DNA of 64,000 nt from Gammaproteobacteria bacterium (GCA_029880855.1 JAOUNS010000007.1:113139-177138); one strand, 5' to 3'. Positions 47,732-59,224 are shown, counted from the stretch's first letter. Notes: generated by a model not told the origin, from the sequence alone. Made by a program: numbers and translations.

Positions 47732-49009
47732 ATGAAAGACATCGACAGCATCTCGATAGGGATAGTTGGGCTGGGTTATGTTGGCCTGCCACTCGCTGTG
47801 GAATTCGGCCGCCAATTTAACACTATCGGATTTGATATCAACACGGCCAGGATCAAGGAGCTGAATGAGGGTAAAGACAGCACACTGGAAGTTGAGCCCG
47901 AGTTGCTGGCCACCGCCACAAAACTTTCATTTACTGCAAACCTGAATGACATTGCCGCTTGCGATGTCTATATCGTCACTGTACCAACCCCCATCGATAA
48001 TCACAAACGCCCGGATCTGAGTCCCCTGCACAGCGCCAGCACCGCCCTGGGCAAGGTCTTGTCGAAAGACAATATCGTCATCTATGAATCAACAGTCTAT
48101 CCGGGTGCGACGGAAGAGGTTTGCGTACCCTTGCTGGAAAAAGAGTCCGGTCTGGTCTTTAACAAGGACTTTTATGCCGGTTACAGTCCTGAACGTATTA
48201 ATCCGGGCGACAAGGAACACCGGGTAACCGATATTCTTAAAGTCACCTCCGGTTCAACACCGGAAGTGGCCCAATTCGTGGATCAGCTCTATAAGCGGGT
48301 GATCAAGGCCGGAACACATCTGGCCAGTTCCATTCGTGTGGCAGAGGCTGCAAAAGTAATTGAAAACACCCAACGCGATCTTAATATAGCACTGGTCAAT
48401 GAACTTGCCCTGATATTTAAAAAACTGGGCATAGATACTCTGGAAGTACTGGAGGCAGCAGGCACCAAATGGAACTTCCTGCCGTTTCGTCCCGGACTGG
48501 TTGGCGGACATTGCATCGGTGTCGATCCCTACTACCTGACACATAAGGCACAGGAAATCGGCTATAACCCTGAAATTATTTTAGCAGGCCGACGCATTAA
48601 TGACAGCATGGGGGGGTATGTCACGAAACAGGTTGTCAAAATGATGACCCAGCGCCGTGTTCATGTGGTCGATTCCAATATCCTCATTATGGGACTGACT
48701 TTTAAAGAAAACTGCCCCGATCTGCGCAACTCACGTGTCATTGACATTATCGATGAATTTGACGGCTATCACGTCAATATCGATGTCTATGATCCCTGGG
48801 TTGACAAGGCGGAAGCCCAACATGAATATGGTGTCACGCCTGTCGACAAACCCGTGAAAGGCAAATATGACGCGATCATCATTGCTGTTGCCCATAACGA
48901 ATTTAAAGCAATGGGCAGCAAGGGTATCCGCGAACTCGGCAAGGCAAACTGCATACTCTATGACGTAAAGTATGTCCTGCCCAAAGACGATGTCGATGGA
49001 CGTCTCTGA
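47732..49009 (+). CDS. UDP-sugar 6-dehydrogenase (TviB/WbpA type)
   Basis: A 425-residue nucleotide-sugar dehydrogenase. The NAD motif [13 protein letters not shown] lies at residues 9-21, the active-site cysteine is in [12 protein letters not shown] near residue 262, and [12 protein letters not shown] and [10 protein letters not shown] are typical of the UDP-N-acetyl-hexosamine branch (Vi antigen TviB, WbpO). It oxidises a UDP-sugar, probably UDP-GlcNAc or UDP-GalNAc, to the uronic acid with two NAD+. UDP-glucose as substrate cannot be excluded. It forms a plus-strand pair with the epimerase gene, 36 bases apart, and is divergent from the sugar-transferase gene with 258 bases between. Confidence 0.92.
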   Translation: MKDIDSISIGIVGLGYVGLPLAVEFGRQFNTIGFDINTARIKELNEGKDSTLEVEPELLATATKLSFTANLNDIAACDVYIVTVPTPIDNHKRPDLSPLHSASTALGKVLSKDNIVIYESTVYPGATEEVCVPLLEKESGLVFNKDFYAGYSPERINPGDKEHRVTDILKVTSGSTPEVAQFVDQLYKRVIKAGTHLASSIRVAEAAKVIENTQRDLNIALVNELALIFKKLGIDTLEVLEAAGTKWNFLPFRPGLVGGHCIGVDPYYLTHKAQEIGYNPEIILAGRRINDSMGGYVTKQVVKMMTQRRVHVVDSNILIMGLTFKENCPDLRNSRVIDIIDEFDGYHVNIDVYDPWVDKAEAQHEYGVTPVDKPVKGKYDAIIIAVAHNEFKAMGSKGIRELGKANCILYDVKYVLPKDDVDGRL

Positions 49010-49045
49010 TTCTGACAAAAACGCTATAATTTCAAGGGAGCAAGC

Positions 49046-50056
49046 ATGAAAGTCCTGATTACCGGAACAGCCGGTTTTATTGGTTCCGCATTGGCAATAA
49101 GATTGCTGGAGCGCGGCGACGAAGTTATCGGTATCGACAACCTGAATGACTATTATGACGTTACGCTGAAACAGGCCCGACTGGAGCGCGTCAAGGCCTA
49201 TAAGGGATTCACCGATGTCCGTGCGAACATTGAAGACCGGGATGCCATGGCGAAGATATTTGCCAAACACAAACCACAACGTGTGGTAAATCTGGCCGCC
49301 CAGGCCGGTGTACGTTATTCCCTGATCAACCCCCATTCCTACATAGACACCAATATTGTCGGTTTTGTGAATATTCTGGAAGGTTGTCGCCACAATAACG
49401 TTGAACATCTGGTATTTGCTTCCAGCAGTTCCGTTTATGGCGCCAATACCAACTATCCCTTCTCGGTACATAACAACGTCGACCATCCTGTCAGTTTGTA
49501 TGCCGCATCGAAAAAGTCGAATGAATTGATGGCCCACACCTACAGTCATCTGTTCGGTCTGCCGACTACCGGTCTGCGCTTCTTTACCGTCTATGGCCCC
49601 TGGGGTCGACCCGATATGGCACTCTTCATGTTCACCAAAAAGATCCTGGCCGGTGAACCGATTGATGTCTTTAACTATGGCGATCACAAACGTGACTTCA
49701 CTTATATTGATGACATTGTGGAGGGTGTTATTCGCACACTCGATAAAGTGGCCTCCTCCAACCCCGACTGGACCGGTGATGATCCGGATCCCGGTACCGC
49801 CAAAGCGCCCTGGCGGGTCTATAACATCGGGAATAACAACCCCTGTATGTTGATGCGATATATTGAGGTCCTGGAAGAGTGTCTGGGGAAAAAGGCTGAA
49901 AAGAATATGTTGCCCCTGCAACCGGGTGATGTGCCCTACACTTACGCCGATACAGAAGATCTGGCCAGGGACGTGGGTTACAAACCGGATACCAGTGTTG
50001 AAGAAGGCATCGCCAAATTCGTTGCGTGGTACAAAGACTACTACAACGTCAAGTAA
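49046..50056 (+). CDS. UDP-glucuronate 4-epimerase-like protein
   Basis: A 336-residue short-chain dehydrogenase. The NAD motif is [11 protein letters not shown] at 7-17, the catalytic motif is YAASK, and [27 protein letters not shown] and [14 protein letters not shown] are typical of the UDP-glucuronate 4-epimerase (CapI/LspL) group. It would produce UDP-galacturonate, or the matching N-acetyl form if it works on the product of the preceding dehydrogenase. A good ribosome-binding site (AAGGGAGC) precedes it. Both genes supply acidic sugars to the EPS; this is a context inference. Confidence 0.92.
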   Translation: MKVLITGTAGFIGSALAIRLLERGDEVIGIDNLNDYYDVTLKQARLERVKAYKGFTDVRANIEDRDAMAKIFAKHKPQRVVNLAAQAGVRYSLINPHSYIDTNIVGFVNILEGCRHNNVEHLVFASSSSVYGANTNYPFSVHNNVDHPVSLYAASKKSNELMAHTYSHLFGLPTTGLRFFTVYGPWGRPDMALFMFTKKILAGEPIDVFNYGDHKRDFTYIDDIVEGVIRTLDKVASSNPDWTGDDPDPGTAKAPWRVYNIGNNNPCMLMRYIEVLEECLGKKAEKNMLPLQPGDVPYTYADTEDLARDVGYKPDTSVEEGIAKFVAWYKDYYNVK

Positions 50057-50105
50057 TGCAAAGCTGCATCAGGATTGGTGATACAAAGCAAGCTCGAAAC
50101 AGGTA

Positions 50106-50960
50106 CTAGGCAAAGACGACCGTTTTATTGCCATGCACCAGTACACGATCCTCCAGGTGATAGCGAACAGCTCGCGCCAACACCAGCTTTTCCACATCCT
50201 TGCCTAACCGCACCATGCTTGGGATATCCGTGTCGTGACTGACACGGATCACATCCTGCTCAATGATCGGACCGGCATCCAGTTCTTCCGTCACATAATG
50301 GCTGGTGGCGCCGATCAGCTTAACGCCTCGCTCATAAGCCTGATGATAGGGTTTGGCGCCGGCAAAAGACGGCAAAAAGCTGTGATGGATATTTATAATC
50401 CTGCCATGATATTTCGTACATAGTGCCGGTGGCAGGATCTGCATATAACGTGCAAGGACGATAGTATCAGCCTGACACGCCGCCAACACGTTTTCGATTT
50501 CTGAAAAGGCAGTAATCTTGTTTTGCTTGTCGACCGGAATGTAATGATAAGGCAAGCCGTGGAACTCCACATAACTGCGCATATCATTATGGTTGGAGAT
50601 CACCCCGGCAATATCAAACTGCATATCTTTGGAACGCCAGCGATACAACAGTTCCGCCAGACAGTGTTCCTCTTTGCTGACGAAAATAACCACCCGCTTG
50701 GGTGCAGCCGAGTCGGAAATCTGCCAGTCGATATCCATGCTTTTCGCATACTCGCCAAACTGCGCCCGAAACGTATCAATATCCATGGGCAGGGAGTCGG
50801 CCATAATCACATGGCGCATGAAAAACCAGTGACTCACCGGATCGGTATGATAGCTGGCTTCGGTGATCCAGCCCTTGTGCCCGGCGATGAAACCACTCAC
50901 ATGGGCCACAATCCCCACGCGATCCCGACAACCGGCCAATAATGTGAAAGTGCGTGACAT
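50106..50960 (-). CDS. purU: formyltetrahydrofolate deformylase
   Basis: A 284-residue enzyme if started at the ATG at 50960 (SRTFTLLAGCRDRVGIV); the frame is open 18 codons further without family similarity. Residues 1-85 form an ACT-like regulatory domain. The catalytic formyl-transferase fold follows with ISNHNDMRSYVEFHG, HHSFLPSFAGAKPYHQA and the C-terminal LDAGPIIEQD. It hydrolyses 10-formyl-THF to formate and THF, balancing one-carbon units. It is convergent with the epimerase gene and not related to the EPS genes. Confidence 0.94.
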   Translation of the reverse strand: MSRTFTLLAGCRDRVGIVAHVSGFIAGHKGWITEASYHTDPVSHWFFMRHVIMADSLPMDIDTFRAQFGEYAKSMDIDWQISDSAAPKRVVIFVSKEEHCLAELLYRWRSKDMQFDIAGVISNHNDMRSYVEFHGLPYHYIPVDKQNKITAFSEIENVLAACQADTIVLARYMQILPPALCTKYHGRIINIHHSFLPSFAGAKPYHQAYERGVKLIGATSHYVTEELDAGPIIEQDVIRVSHDTDIPSMVRLGKDVEKLVLARAVRYHLEDRVLVHGNKTVVFA

Positions 50961-51018
50961 GAATTCGATTATATAGAGCCGTTGTATGGACGGAAAGCGG
51001 GGAGCAGGAAACAATTAT

Positions 51019-51154
51019 TCAACGCAAAGGCGCAAAAGAAGGATTTTAATCCATCATCGCAGTTTTACCCGGCATCTGCCGAATTGAAGCTGGTCAGCCC
51101 ATACGCGGGGCTTGAGAATTGCTATACACCGCGCCTTTGCGACTCTGCGTTGAA
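51019..51154. repeat. CTCTGCG-type repeat with long inner spacer
   Basis: The arm TTCAACGCAAAGGCGCAAAAG (51019-51039) is inverted at 51131-51154, which contains CTTTGCGACTCTGCGTTGAA, with about 90 bases between. It belongs to the same word family as the repeats at 1-33 and 2372-2461. It lies upstream of purU and next to the tRNA-Pro tail copy. Confidence 0.6.
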
Positions 51155-51194
51155 GTTTTTTCTCGAATAGTCCGGGATCGACGGACAGAGAAAG

Positions 51195-51219
51195 AATTGG
51201 TCGGGACGGCAGGATTTGA
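51195..51219 (-). repeat. copy of the tRNA-Pro 3' end
   Basis: These 25 bases are identical to 51741-51765 at the end of tRNA-Pro. The tRNA part is exactly the last 22 nt, from T55 in the T-loop to the CCA. It is a tail fragment without the rest of the tRNA. It lies 546 bases downstream of the real tRNA on the same strand and is directly preceded by a perfect hairpin. Confidence 0.85.
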
Positions 51220-51242
51220 CCGTTTTGCCGGGAGCAAAACGG
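51220..51242. repeat. hairpin directly 5' of the tRNA-Pro tail copy
   Basis: CCGTTTTGC and GCAAAACGG form a perfect 9-bp stem with a 5-base loop. Read on minus, the hairpin ends exactly where the tRNA tail copy begins. The tail copies after tRNA-Asn have the same arrangement. Confidence 0.8.
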
Positions 51243-51464
51243 GACGTGCGCAGCACGCCCGCAGGGGGCGCGCCAGGGATGGTGCGCATCAGCCTGCGAC
51301 ATCTTGCATCATGCATAAATAGACCGTGATTCTGATGCCTTCAGCATAAGAAGCCCGTAGGAGTCATACAAGGTGACTTGTTCTACCTAGCACACCCCCT
51401 ACACGCGTAAAAAATATATTGCGTCAACCCTTGTACGGCGACATGAGATGTGTATGATAAGAAT
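51243..51464. other. intergenic stretch between tail-copy hairpin and candidate small RNA
   Basis: About 220 bases without a gene. It includes a small hairpin (GTGC-GCA-GCAC at 51246-51256), a GC-rich patch, and then AT-rich sequence that contains the likely promoter of the candidate small RNA (TTGTAC 51431-51436, TATGAT 51453-51458, 16-base spacing). Confidence 0.5.
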
Positions 51465-51614
51465 CATCTGGCCTGTTTGCCCAGGCCAGATGTAGTAACG
51501 GAACTTATCGTTAAGATGGGACGAACCGCAACTCGGCCTCCAAAACCGATATGCGCTCTTCATAACAGTAAGTAGGGGTCGGCCTCCAAAACCTTCCCCG
51601 TTCCGTTTTTATTT
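51465..51614 (+). ncRNA. candidate small RNA with two identical CCUCC loops
   Basis: The segment begins with a perfect 11-bp hairpin (arms CATCTGGCCTG and CAGGCCAGATG). A closing stem AACGGAAC (51497-51504) / GTTCCGTT (51600-51607) then encloses two hairpins that share the same 9-base loop CCTCCAAAA: TCGG-loop-CCGA near 51533-51549, and GGGG..GG-loop-CC..CCCC near 51575-51599. The closing stem is followed by TTTTATTT, as in an intrinsic terminator. A -10 box TATGAT lies 7 bases upstream. The loops could pair with Shine-Dalgarno sequences. I do not recognise the family. On the opposite strand the loops would show GGAGG, as in CsrA-binding RNAs, but there a terminator is missing. Confidence 0.6.
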
Positions 51615-51743
51615 ATCGATAATTTTGCTTCACGATTGTAGAGTTTTTGATGTTAGGCCATTCAGAAGTACTTAATCAAGTATTTCAAAACAAAGCACAC
51701 AAGAAAATCAAAACAGTTTGATAGGAATTTATTAAAAAGAAAT

Positions 51744-51820
51744 TGGTCGGGACGGCAGGATTTGAACCTGCGACCACTACACCCCCAGTGTAGTGCGCTA
51801 CCAGGCTGCGCTACGCCCCG
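51744..51820 (-). tRNA. tRNA-Pro (GGG)
   Basis: A 77-nt gene with encoded CCA. The acceptor stem pairs CGGGGCG with CGTCCCG, the anticodon stem is CTACA/TGTAG with loop CTGGGGG, giving anticodon GGG, and the T-arm is GCAGG-TTCAAAT-CCTGC. It lies between purU and the merR-ihfA series. A likely -10 box TATTAT lies about 25 bases upstream on minus. Its last 22 nt are repeated at 51195-51219. Confidence 0.95.
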
Positions 51821-51873
51821 ATGTGAGTTAAACAGGTCGCGTATAATACCTACGATGAGGGTATAAAGAAAGA

Positions 51874-52227
51874 TTAAAACCGGAGAATTTCAGCGATCTC
51901 TTCCAGTTCCCGGCGAATTTCCCGCAGGGCCGGCGGACCGGCCTGCTCGCCGTCTTTGGTGGTTTCCACCAGCTGATTACGGGCTCCACCAATAGTATAA
52001 CCCTGTTCATACAATAAACTGCGGATCTGGCGGATCATCACCACATCCTGACGCTGGTAATAACGCCGATTGCCGCGACGTTTAACCGGCTTCAGTTGGG
52101 GAAACTCCTGTTCCCAATAGCGGAGAACGTGTGGCTTTACGTCACACAGGTCACTGACTTCACCAATGGTAAAGTAGCGTTTCCCCGGAATTGGCGGGAG
52201 TTCGTTATTCTGACTGGGTTCCAGCAT
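51874..52227 (-). CDS. MerR-family transcriptional regulator
   Basis: A 117-residue protein. A winged helix-turn-helix lies at residues 18-85 with [28 protein letters not shown] split over the recognition region, and a short C-terminal helix follows. There is no effector domain or cysteine cluster as in metal-sensing MerR proteins. This small form next to ihfA is common in gammaproteobacteria, but its targets are not known. Its ATG overlaps the ihfA stop region by 23 bases, so it belongs to the pheST-ihfA series. It precedes tRNA-Pro. Confidence 0.9.
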   Translation of the reverse strand: MLEPSQNNELPPIPGKRYFTIGEVSDLCDVKPHVLRYWEQEFPQLKPVKRRGNRRYYQRQDVVMIRQIRSLLYEQGYTIGGARNQLVETTKDGEQAGPPALREIRRELEEIAEILRF

Positions 52228-52507
52228 ATGCCTCTACTCTTGCCTTGAGTTTTTGCCCGGGACGAAACGTCACCACGCGGCGTGCTGTAATCGGAATTTC
52301 TTCCCCTGTTTTTGGATTTCGTCCAGGTCGCTGTTTTTTATCACGCAGATCAAAATTACCGAAACCGGACAGCTTGACCTGTTTGCCGTTTTCCAGCGCC
52401 CCGCGTATTTCTTCAAAAAACAACTCGACGAGTTCCTTGGCCTCTCGCTTGTTAAGCCCAAGCTCTTCAAACAAGCGTTCTGCCATCTCAGCCTTTGTTA
52501 GCGCCAT
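52205..52507 (-). CDS. ihfA: integration host factor subunit alpha
   Basis: A 100-residue HU/IHF-type protein started at the ATG at 52507 ([20 protein letters not shown]). The body has the DNA-binding arm motif [23 protein letters not shown] with the intercalating proline, and [11 protein letters not shown]. The acidic and basic pattern matches IHF-alpha. With IHF-beta it bends DNA by a large angle and helps sigma-54 promoters, recombination and replication. It follows pheT as in E. coli (pheST-himA). IHF could also help PrsR-dependent activation in the EPS locus, which is an inference. Confidence 0.95.
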   Translation of the reverse strand: MALTKAEMAERLFEELGLNKREAKELVELFFEEIRGALENGKQVKLSGFGNFDLRDKKQRPGRNPKTGEEIPITARRVVTFRPGQKLKARVEAYAGTQSE

Positions 52508-52523
52508 AAGCCCCTTTCTCTCA

Positions 52524-54902
52524 TTATTCTCGTAAGGTCGCTCCAAGGTCTGACTGTAATACACCTTTTATCTGCGCCATTACAGTATCCACTTCGCTGT
52601 CTGTAAGAGTGCGCGAAAGATCCTGTAAGGTCAAGCCTAAAGCGAGACTTTTTCTTCCAGAATCAATACCTTCGCCGGTATATACGTCAAACAACTCGAT
52701 GCTTCTCAGGCTTTCGGGAGCCGTTTTGAGGATGGTATCCCGGACCTGTTGAGCCGTTATGGTCTCATTAATCACAAACGCCAAATCCCTTCTTATTGCA
52801 GGGAATTTGGACAACGGTTCAAAGACCGGAACCCTGCCCCGCTGCAGCACAGCAAGATTAAGTTCAAACAGAACGACAGTCTGTGTCAGCCCCAGTTTGC
52901 GGCAGATTGAGGGGTGCAGTACCCCTAACCAACCTGCCTCAACCCCGTTTCGCATCAGTCGCACTGACTGACCCGGGTGCAAGGCAGCATGGCCGGCCGG
53001 TTCAAACTGATATTCTGTAAATGCACCGGCTATACGACAAATCGCTTCCACGTCATTTTTGACGTCAAAGAAATCACCCTTCCCTGCCTTCAAGCCCCAT
53101 TGTTCGGGATACACTTCACCAAAACGCAACCCGGCCAGGACCATTTCTTGTTTTAATTCAGAATCTTGTCGGACAAATTTGAGACCGCACTCGAATAAGC
53201 TTATACGATTTTGTTGACGGTGCAAGTTATAGAGCATGGCCTGAACCAGTCCCGGCCATAAAGAGGTCCGCATGACGGCCATTTCGGCCGAAATCGGGTT
53301 GGCCAGCGGCAAGGCCTCCAGTTCAGGGGTGAACAGGGATTGCATTCCGGGTTCAACGAAACTGTAGGTAATGGCCTCCTGGTAGCCCAGATCGGTCAAC
53401 AGGTGACGTATCCGACGCAGATCGAGGCGTTCCTCCGGGTTTGGCTGCATGACCATGGGACTGACCGGCCGACTCTCCGGCAGGTTGTCATAGCCAAAAA
53501 TGCGGCCGATTTCCTCAATCAGATCCACTTCCTGCTCAATGTCGAAGCGAAAGATGGGCGGAGTAACCTTCCAGTCCTCACCTTCAACAAAAATCTCCAT
53601 CCCCAGTCGTTTCAGAATGGCCGTAATGTCATTGGCAGGGATCTTCACGCCAAGCACTCTGGCGATGCGTGCTGCACGCAGGGGCAACGGCAGCTTGACC
53701 GGCAAATGATCAGAGCTTTGTTGCTTAACAATGGGACCGGCCTTGCCGCCCACGATACTCAATAACAGCTCAGTGGCACGTTCCATGGCCCGCGATTGCA
53801 AATCGGGAGAAACACCCCGTTCAAAACGGTGTGATGAATCGGTGTGCAATCCGTAGCTTCTCGCCTTGCCGGCAATGGCCAGAGGTGCAAAAAAGGCACT
53901 CTCCAGGAAGATATCCTTTGTCCCGTCACTCACCGCAGAGTCAGCCCCGCCCATAATACCCGCCAGGGCAACCGGCGCCTTGTCATCGGCAATGACCAGG
54001 GTGCCTTCTGTCAGCTCAATCAGCTGTTCGTCCAGCAATTTGATTTTTTCCCCTGCCTTCGCATGGCGAACATTTATAGAGCCGGATAATTTGTCCAGGT
54101 CAAAGGCGTGCATGGGTTGACCCAACTCAAGCAAAATATAGTTGGTGACATCCACAACCGGCCCCAGACTGCGAACACCGCATCGACGCAAGCGCTCCTG
54201 CATCCAGATCGGTGTAGTTGCTGATTGGTCAATACCACGAATGATTCGTCCCACATACGCAGGACAATCCCGGGGGGCAGACACCTTTACGTTGAACTTG
54301 TCCACCAGGGCCACAGTAATATTTTTCGTCGTCGGTGTGGTGACGTCGCGCTGATTTATCACCCCGACCTCTCGGGCTATGCCTGCGATGCTCAGGCAAT
54401 CACCGCGATTGGGGGTGAGTCCCAGTTCGATGGAGACATCGTCCAGCGCCAGATAATCACGGACACTTTCGCCGATGGGTGCATCATCCGGCAGAATCAA
54501 CAAGCCTTCTGCCTGCTCGGCCATGCCCAGTTCTTTTGCTGAGCAAAGCATGCCGTGTGACTCAACACCACGCAGCTTGCTCTTCTTTATTTTCAGGCCG
54601 CCGGGCAGATTTGCACCGATCAGGGCGGCCGGCACCTTCACGCCCTGTCGTACATTCGCTGCGCCACAGACGATGGTCAAGGGTGTACTTTCACCCACAT
54701 TTACCTGACAGACACGCAACTTGTCCGCATCCGGGTGTGCTTCGAGGCTGAGCACCTCCCCGACAACCACCAGATCAAACTCAGCCGCAACCGGTTCGAT
54801 GACGTCCACTTCCAGACCGGCCATGGTCAGTTGATGCGCCAGTTCCTGTGTCGTGATCGCCGGATTAACCCATTCCCGTAACCACTGCTCACTGAATTTC
54901 AT
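52524..54902 (-). CDS. pheT: phenylalanine-tRNA ligase beta subunit
   Basis: A 792-residue subunit of normal bacterial length. It has the N-terminal tRNA-binding (EMAP-like) domain at about 39-150 ([18 protein letters not shown]), the B3/B4 editing domain (about 210-380), the B5 domain, the catalytic-like core and the C-terminal anticodon-binding ferredoxin-like domain ([12 protein letters not shown]). With PheS it forms the alpha2beta2 enzyme that charges tRNA-Phe; this subunit edits mis-charged tyrosine. It lies 38 bases after pheS and 16 before ihfA. Confidence 0.97.
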   Translation of the reverse strand: MKFSEQWLREWVNPAITTQELAHQLTMAGLEVDVIEPVAAEFDLVVVGEVLSLEAHPDADKLRVCQVNVGESTPLTIVCGAANVRQGVKVPAALIGANLPGGLKIKKSKLRGVESHGMLCSAKELGMAEQAEGLLILPDDAPIGESVRDYLALDDVSIELGLTPNRGDCLSIAGIAREVGVINQRDVTTPTTKNITVALVDKFNVKVSAPRDCPAYVGRIIRGIDQSATTPIWMQERLRRCGVRSLGPVVDVTNYILLELGQPMHAFDLDKLSGSINVRHAKAGEKIKLLDEQLIELTEGTLVIADDKAPVALAGIMGGADSAVSDGTKDIFLESAFFAPLAIAGKARSYGLHTDSSHRFERGVSPDLQSRAMERATELLLSIVGGKAGPIVKQQSSDHLPVKLPLPLRAARIARVLGVKIPANDITAILKRLGMEIFVEGEDWKVTPPIFRFDIEQEVDLIEEIGRIFGYDNLPESRPVSPMVMQPNPEERLDLRRIRHLLTDLGYQEAITYSFVEPGMQSLFTPELEALPLANPISAEMAVMRTSLWPGLVQAMLYNLHRQQNRISLFECGLKFVRQDSELKQEMVLAGLRFGEVYPEQWGLKAGKGDFFDVKNDVEAICRIAGAFTEYQFEPAGHAALHPGQSVRLMRNGVEAGWLGVLHPSICRKLGLTQTVVLFELNLAVLQRGRVPVFEPLSKFPAIRRDLAFVINETITAQQVRDTILKTAPESLRSIELFDVYTGEGIDSGRKSLALGLTLQDLSRTLTDSEVDTVMAQIKGVLQSDLGATLRE

Positions 54903-54940
54903 GAATCAGTTTCCCCATTAAATATAACGCCGAACAGCCG

Positions 54941-56433
<1,493 letters not shown>

Positions 56434-56446
56434 CGCTACTCACTCC

Positions 56447-56644
56447 TTAGCTGTATGGCAACATTCTGTTAACAGAACGAACGTCTGACTCATGTACCTG
56501 AGAAGGTGAACGTAAATGACGTTTACGTTTGGTACTCTTCTTCGTCAGGATATGACGACGATGTGACTGGGCTCGCTTGAACCCACCGGAACCGGAACGC
56601 TTGAAGCGTTTGGCAGCTCCTCGATGTGTTTTAATTTTCGGCAT
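56447..56644 (-). CDS. rpmI: 50S ribosomal protein L35
   Basis: A 65-residue basic protein started at the ATG at 56644 ([14 protein letters not shown]); the frame is open 23 codons upstream without family similarity. [19 protein letters not shown] matches L35. It is part of the large subunit and lies between infC and rplT. A GGAG ribosome-binding site lies about 10 bases upstream. Confidence 0.97.
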   Translation of the reverse strand: MPKIKTHRGAAKRFKRSGSGGFKRAQSHRRHILTKKSTKRKRHLRSPSQVHESDVRSVNRMLPYS

Positions 56645-56693
56645 TTCTCTTACTCCGCATTCATCAAGATAACAACTGACGGCACAGGCCGCC

Positions 56694-57212
56694 TCACTTT
56701 TTCTTCGGGGCAATCACCATGACCATTTGACGGCCTTCCACTTTCGGGTGTTGTTCCACCGTCCCGTATTCAGCCAGGTCATTTTCAATCCGTTGTAAAA
56801 ACTCAAGGCCCAGTTCCTGATGCGCCATTTCGCGTCCGCGAAACCGCATCGTGATCTTGGCCTTGTCCCCATTGCTCAGGAAACGTATCAGGTTGCGTAG
56901 TTTTACCTGATAATCCCCTACATCCGTCCCTGGTCGAAACTTTACTTCTTTGATATGGATCTGTTTTTGCTTCTTCTTGGCCGCATGCCGTTTTTTGTTC
57001 AGTTCAAACTGATACTTGCCATAGTCCATAATTCGGCAAACGGGCGGCGAAGCTTCCGGTGCAATCTCCACCAGATCCAATTCGGCTTCAAAAGCCATCG
57101 CTTTCGCCTTTTCAATTGGCAGAACACCTATCTGTTCGCCATCTGCACCAATTACACGAACTTCCGCAATGCGGATGTCGTCATTAATGCGTGTTTCTTT
57201 CGCAGTAGCGAT
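56694..57212 (-). CDS. infC: translation initiation factor IF-3, with an ATC start codon
   Basis: A 172-residue factor if started at ATC (57212). In frame upstream of the first ATG (57098) the sequence reads [19 protein letters not shown] and [12 protein letters not shown], which is the conserved IF-3 N-domain, so the ATG is internal. Upstream, a TAG stop (57216-57218, the thrS stop) leaves only CAT and ATC before the family sequence, and GGAGG lies about 8 bases before the ATC. IF-3 rejects non-standard starts, so an AUU/AUC start gives self-control, as known for E. coli infC (AUU). The C-domain ([17 protein letters not shown]) is complete. Confidence 0.93.
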   Translation of the reverse strand: MATAKETRINDDIRIAEVRVIGADGEQIGVLPIEKAKAMAFEAELDLVEIAPEASPPVCRIMDYGKYQFELNKKRHAAKKKQKQIHIKEVKFRPGTDVGDYQVKLRNLIRFLSNGDKAKITMRFRGREMAHQELGLEFLQRIENDLAEYGTVEQHPKVEGRQMVMVIAPKKK

Positions 57213-57215
57213 ATG

Positions 57216-59141
57216 CTAGCCCTCCAAATGACTACGGCCGCGGCACGCAATAGACAAAGTGAGTTTCTCGGCAAAGTCCTTAACAGACATGGTGCCGAGG
57301 TCCTCACCGCCTCGCGTACGCACGGCCACAGTACGGTTATTCATTTCCCTATCGCCGATGACCAGCTGATAAGGTACTTTCTGTAGCGTATGTTCGCGAA
57401 TTTTAAAACCAATTTTCTCATTTCTCAAGTCAGACCGGGCCCGAAGTCCGTGTTTTTTCAGCTCTTCTGCCACTTCCCGGACATATTCTGACTGAGTATC
57501 GGTAATATTCATCACCACAGCCTGAACCGGGGCCAGCCAATCCGGGAACTGTCCGGCATAGTGTTCAATGAGAATTCCGATAAAACGCTCCATGGATCCC
57601 AGAATAGCCCGATGCAACATCACCGGGGTTTTACGCTCGCCGTCCTCGGCCACGTACTCCGCTCCCAGACGCCCCGGCATGGAAAAGTCCACCTGAATGG
57701 TGCCACACTGCCAGACGCGATTCAGACAGTCCCGCAGAGAAAACTCAATCTTGGGACCATAGAAAGCACCCTCGCCCGGTTGCAGATCCCACTCCAGCCC
57801 TTTTGCATTCAGGGCTGTTTCAAGCGCGTGCTCCGCCTTGTCCCACACCTCGTCGGAACCCACCCGCTGTTCCGGACGGGTTGAGAGTTTGATGATGACG
57901 TCCTGGAAACCGAAATCCGCATAGACTTCATACAGCAGATCGATGAAGGATGAAACCTCCGCCTGGATCTGCGCTTCTGTGCAGAAGATATGGGCGTCGT
58001 CCTGAGTGAAGGCGCGCACCCGCATCAGGCCGTGCAGCGTACCAGACGGCTCATTACGATGACAGGAGCCAAACTCGGCCATGCGTAACGGCAAATCACG
58101 GTAACTCTTCAGTCCCTGATTAAATATCTGTACGTGACAGGGACAGTTCATGGGCTTGACCGCGTATTCCCGATTTTCTGATGAGGTGGTAAACATGCCG
58201 TCACGGAACTTTTCCCAGTGGCCTGACTTTTCCCACAACACCCGATCAGCCAGTTTGGGGGTGTTCACCTCCTGATAGCCATGCGCACGGATCTTGTTGC
58301 GGACGTATTGTTCAATTTCCTTGTAGATGATCCAGCCTTTGTCATGCCAGAAAACCATACCGGGCGCTTCTTCCTGGATGTGGAACATATCCAGCTTGCG
58401 GCCCAATTTGCGGTGATCGCGTTTTTCCGCCTCTTCCAGGCGAAACAGGTAGTCTTTCAGCGCTTTTTTATCAGTCCATGCGGTGCCGTAGATACGCTGT
58501 AACATTTCATTCTTGCTGTCACCGCGCCAATAGGCCCCGGCCACTTTCATTAGTTTAAAAGCCTTCAGTTTGCCGGTTGAAGGCACATGGGGTCCACGGC
58601 ACAAATCAATGAACTCGCCCTGTTTGTAGAGTGACAGGTCTTCATTGGCCGGAATACTCTCGATGATCTCGGCCTTGTAAGCCTCACCCATATTTCGAAA
58701 AAATTTCACTGCTTCATCACGCGGCATAACGGAACGTTCGACCCGGAAATCCTGCTTGGCCAAATCGGCCATTTTCTTTTCGATCTTCTCCAGATCAGCG
58801 TCGGAAAAACCCGCTTTGTAGGCAAAGTCGTAGTAGAACCCGTCTTCGATCACAGGGCCGATCGTCACCTGTGCATCGGGATAGAGCTGTTTGACCGCCT
58901 GGGCCAGCAAATGGGCGGTGGAATGACGAATCACTTCCAGTCCTTCGGCGTCACGCTCGGTAATAATGGCCAGATTGACATCCTTCTCTATGCGATATGA
59001 GGTATCAACCAGCTTGTCTTCGATCTTGCCCGCCAGTGCGGATTTTGCCAGTCCGGCGCCGATATCGGCTGCCACTTCGGCAACAGTTAAGGGTTGGGGA
59101 TAGTCTCGCTTGCTGCCGTCAGGCAGAGTGATAGTCGGCAT
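57216..59141 (-). CDS. thrS: threonine-tRNA ligase
   Basis: A 641-residue class II synthetase. Domains: TGS (1-60), editing domain with [14 protein letters not shown] at about 73-86 and a zinc/catalytic core with motif 2 ([20 protein letters not shown]), CPCH at about 333-336 and the H/H zinc ligands, motif 3 ([14 protein letters not shown]), and the anticodon-binding domain. It charges tRNA-Thr and edits serine. AGAGGA precedes the ATG. It starts the thrS-infC-rpmI-rplT series, with three bases between its stop and the infC start. Confidence 0.97.
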   Translation of the reverse strand: MPTITLPDGSKRDYPQPLTVAEVAADIGAGLAKSALAGKIEDKLVDTSYRIEKDVNLAIITERDAEGLEVIRHSTAHLLAQAVKQLYPDAQVTIGPVIEDGFYYDFAYKAGFSDADLEKIEKKMADLAKQDFRVERSVMPRDEAVKFFRNMGEAYKAEIIESIPANEDLSLYKQGEFIDLCRGPHVPSTGKLKAFKLMKVAGAYWRGDSKNEMLQRIYGTAWTDKKALKDYLFRLEEAEKRDHRKLGRKLDMFHIQEEAPGMVFWHDKGWIIYKEIEQYVRNKIRAHGYQEVNTPKLADRVLWEKSGHWEKFRDGMFTTSSENREYAVKPMNCPCHVQIFNQGLKSYRDLPLRMAEFGSCHRNEPSGTLHGLMRVRAFTQDDAHIFCTEAQIQAEVSSFIDLLYEVYADFGFQDVIIKLSTRPEQRVGSDEVWDKAEHALETALNAKGLEWDLQPGEGAFYGPKIEFSLRDCLNRVWQCGTIQVDFSMPGRLGAEYVAEDGERKTPVMLHRAILGSMERFIGILIEHYAGQFPDWLAPVQAVVMNITDTQSEYVREVAEELKKHGLRARSDLRNEKIGFKIREHTLQKVPYQLVIGDREMNNRTVAVRTRGGEDLGTMSVKDFAEKLTLSIACRGRSHLEG

Positions 59142-59224
59142 GTTTGTTTCCTCTTTCGCAGTGGCGCGCCCATACCAGGGGCCGCATGTTTATTCAGGAA
59201 CGGCCTGTACGAGGGGTCGTCCCA

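Noticed and set aside
48731..49921. 396-codon minus-strand frame
   Set aside because: It is fully antisense to the dehydrogenase and epimerase genes, which have clear motifs; the frame shows no family features.
51741..51765. second full tRNA-Pro gene at the tail copy
   Set aside because: The copy at 51195-51219 has only the last 22 nt of the tRNA; the D-arm and anticodon arm are absent.
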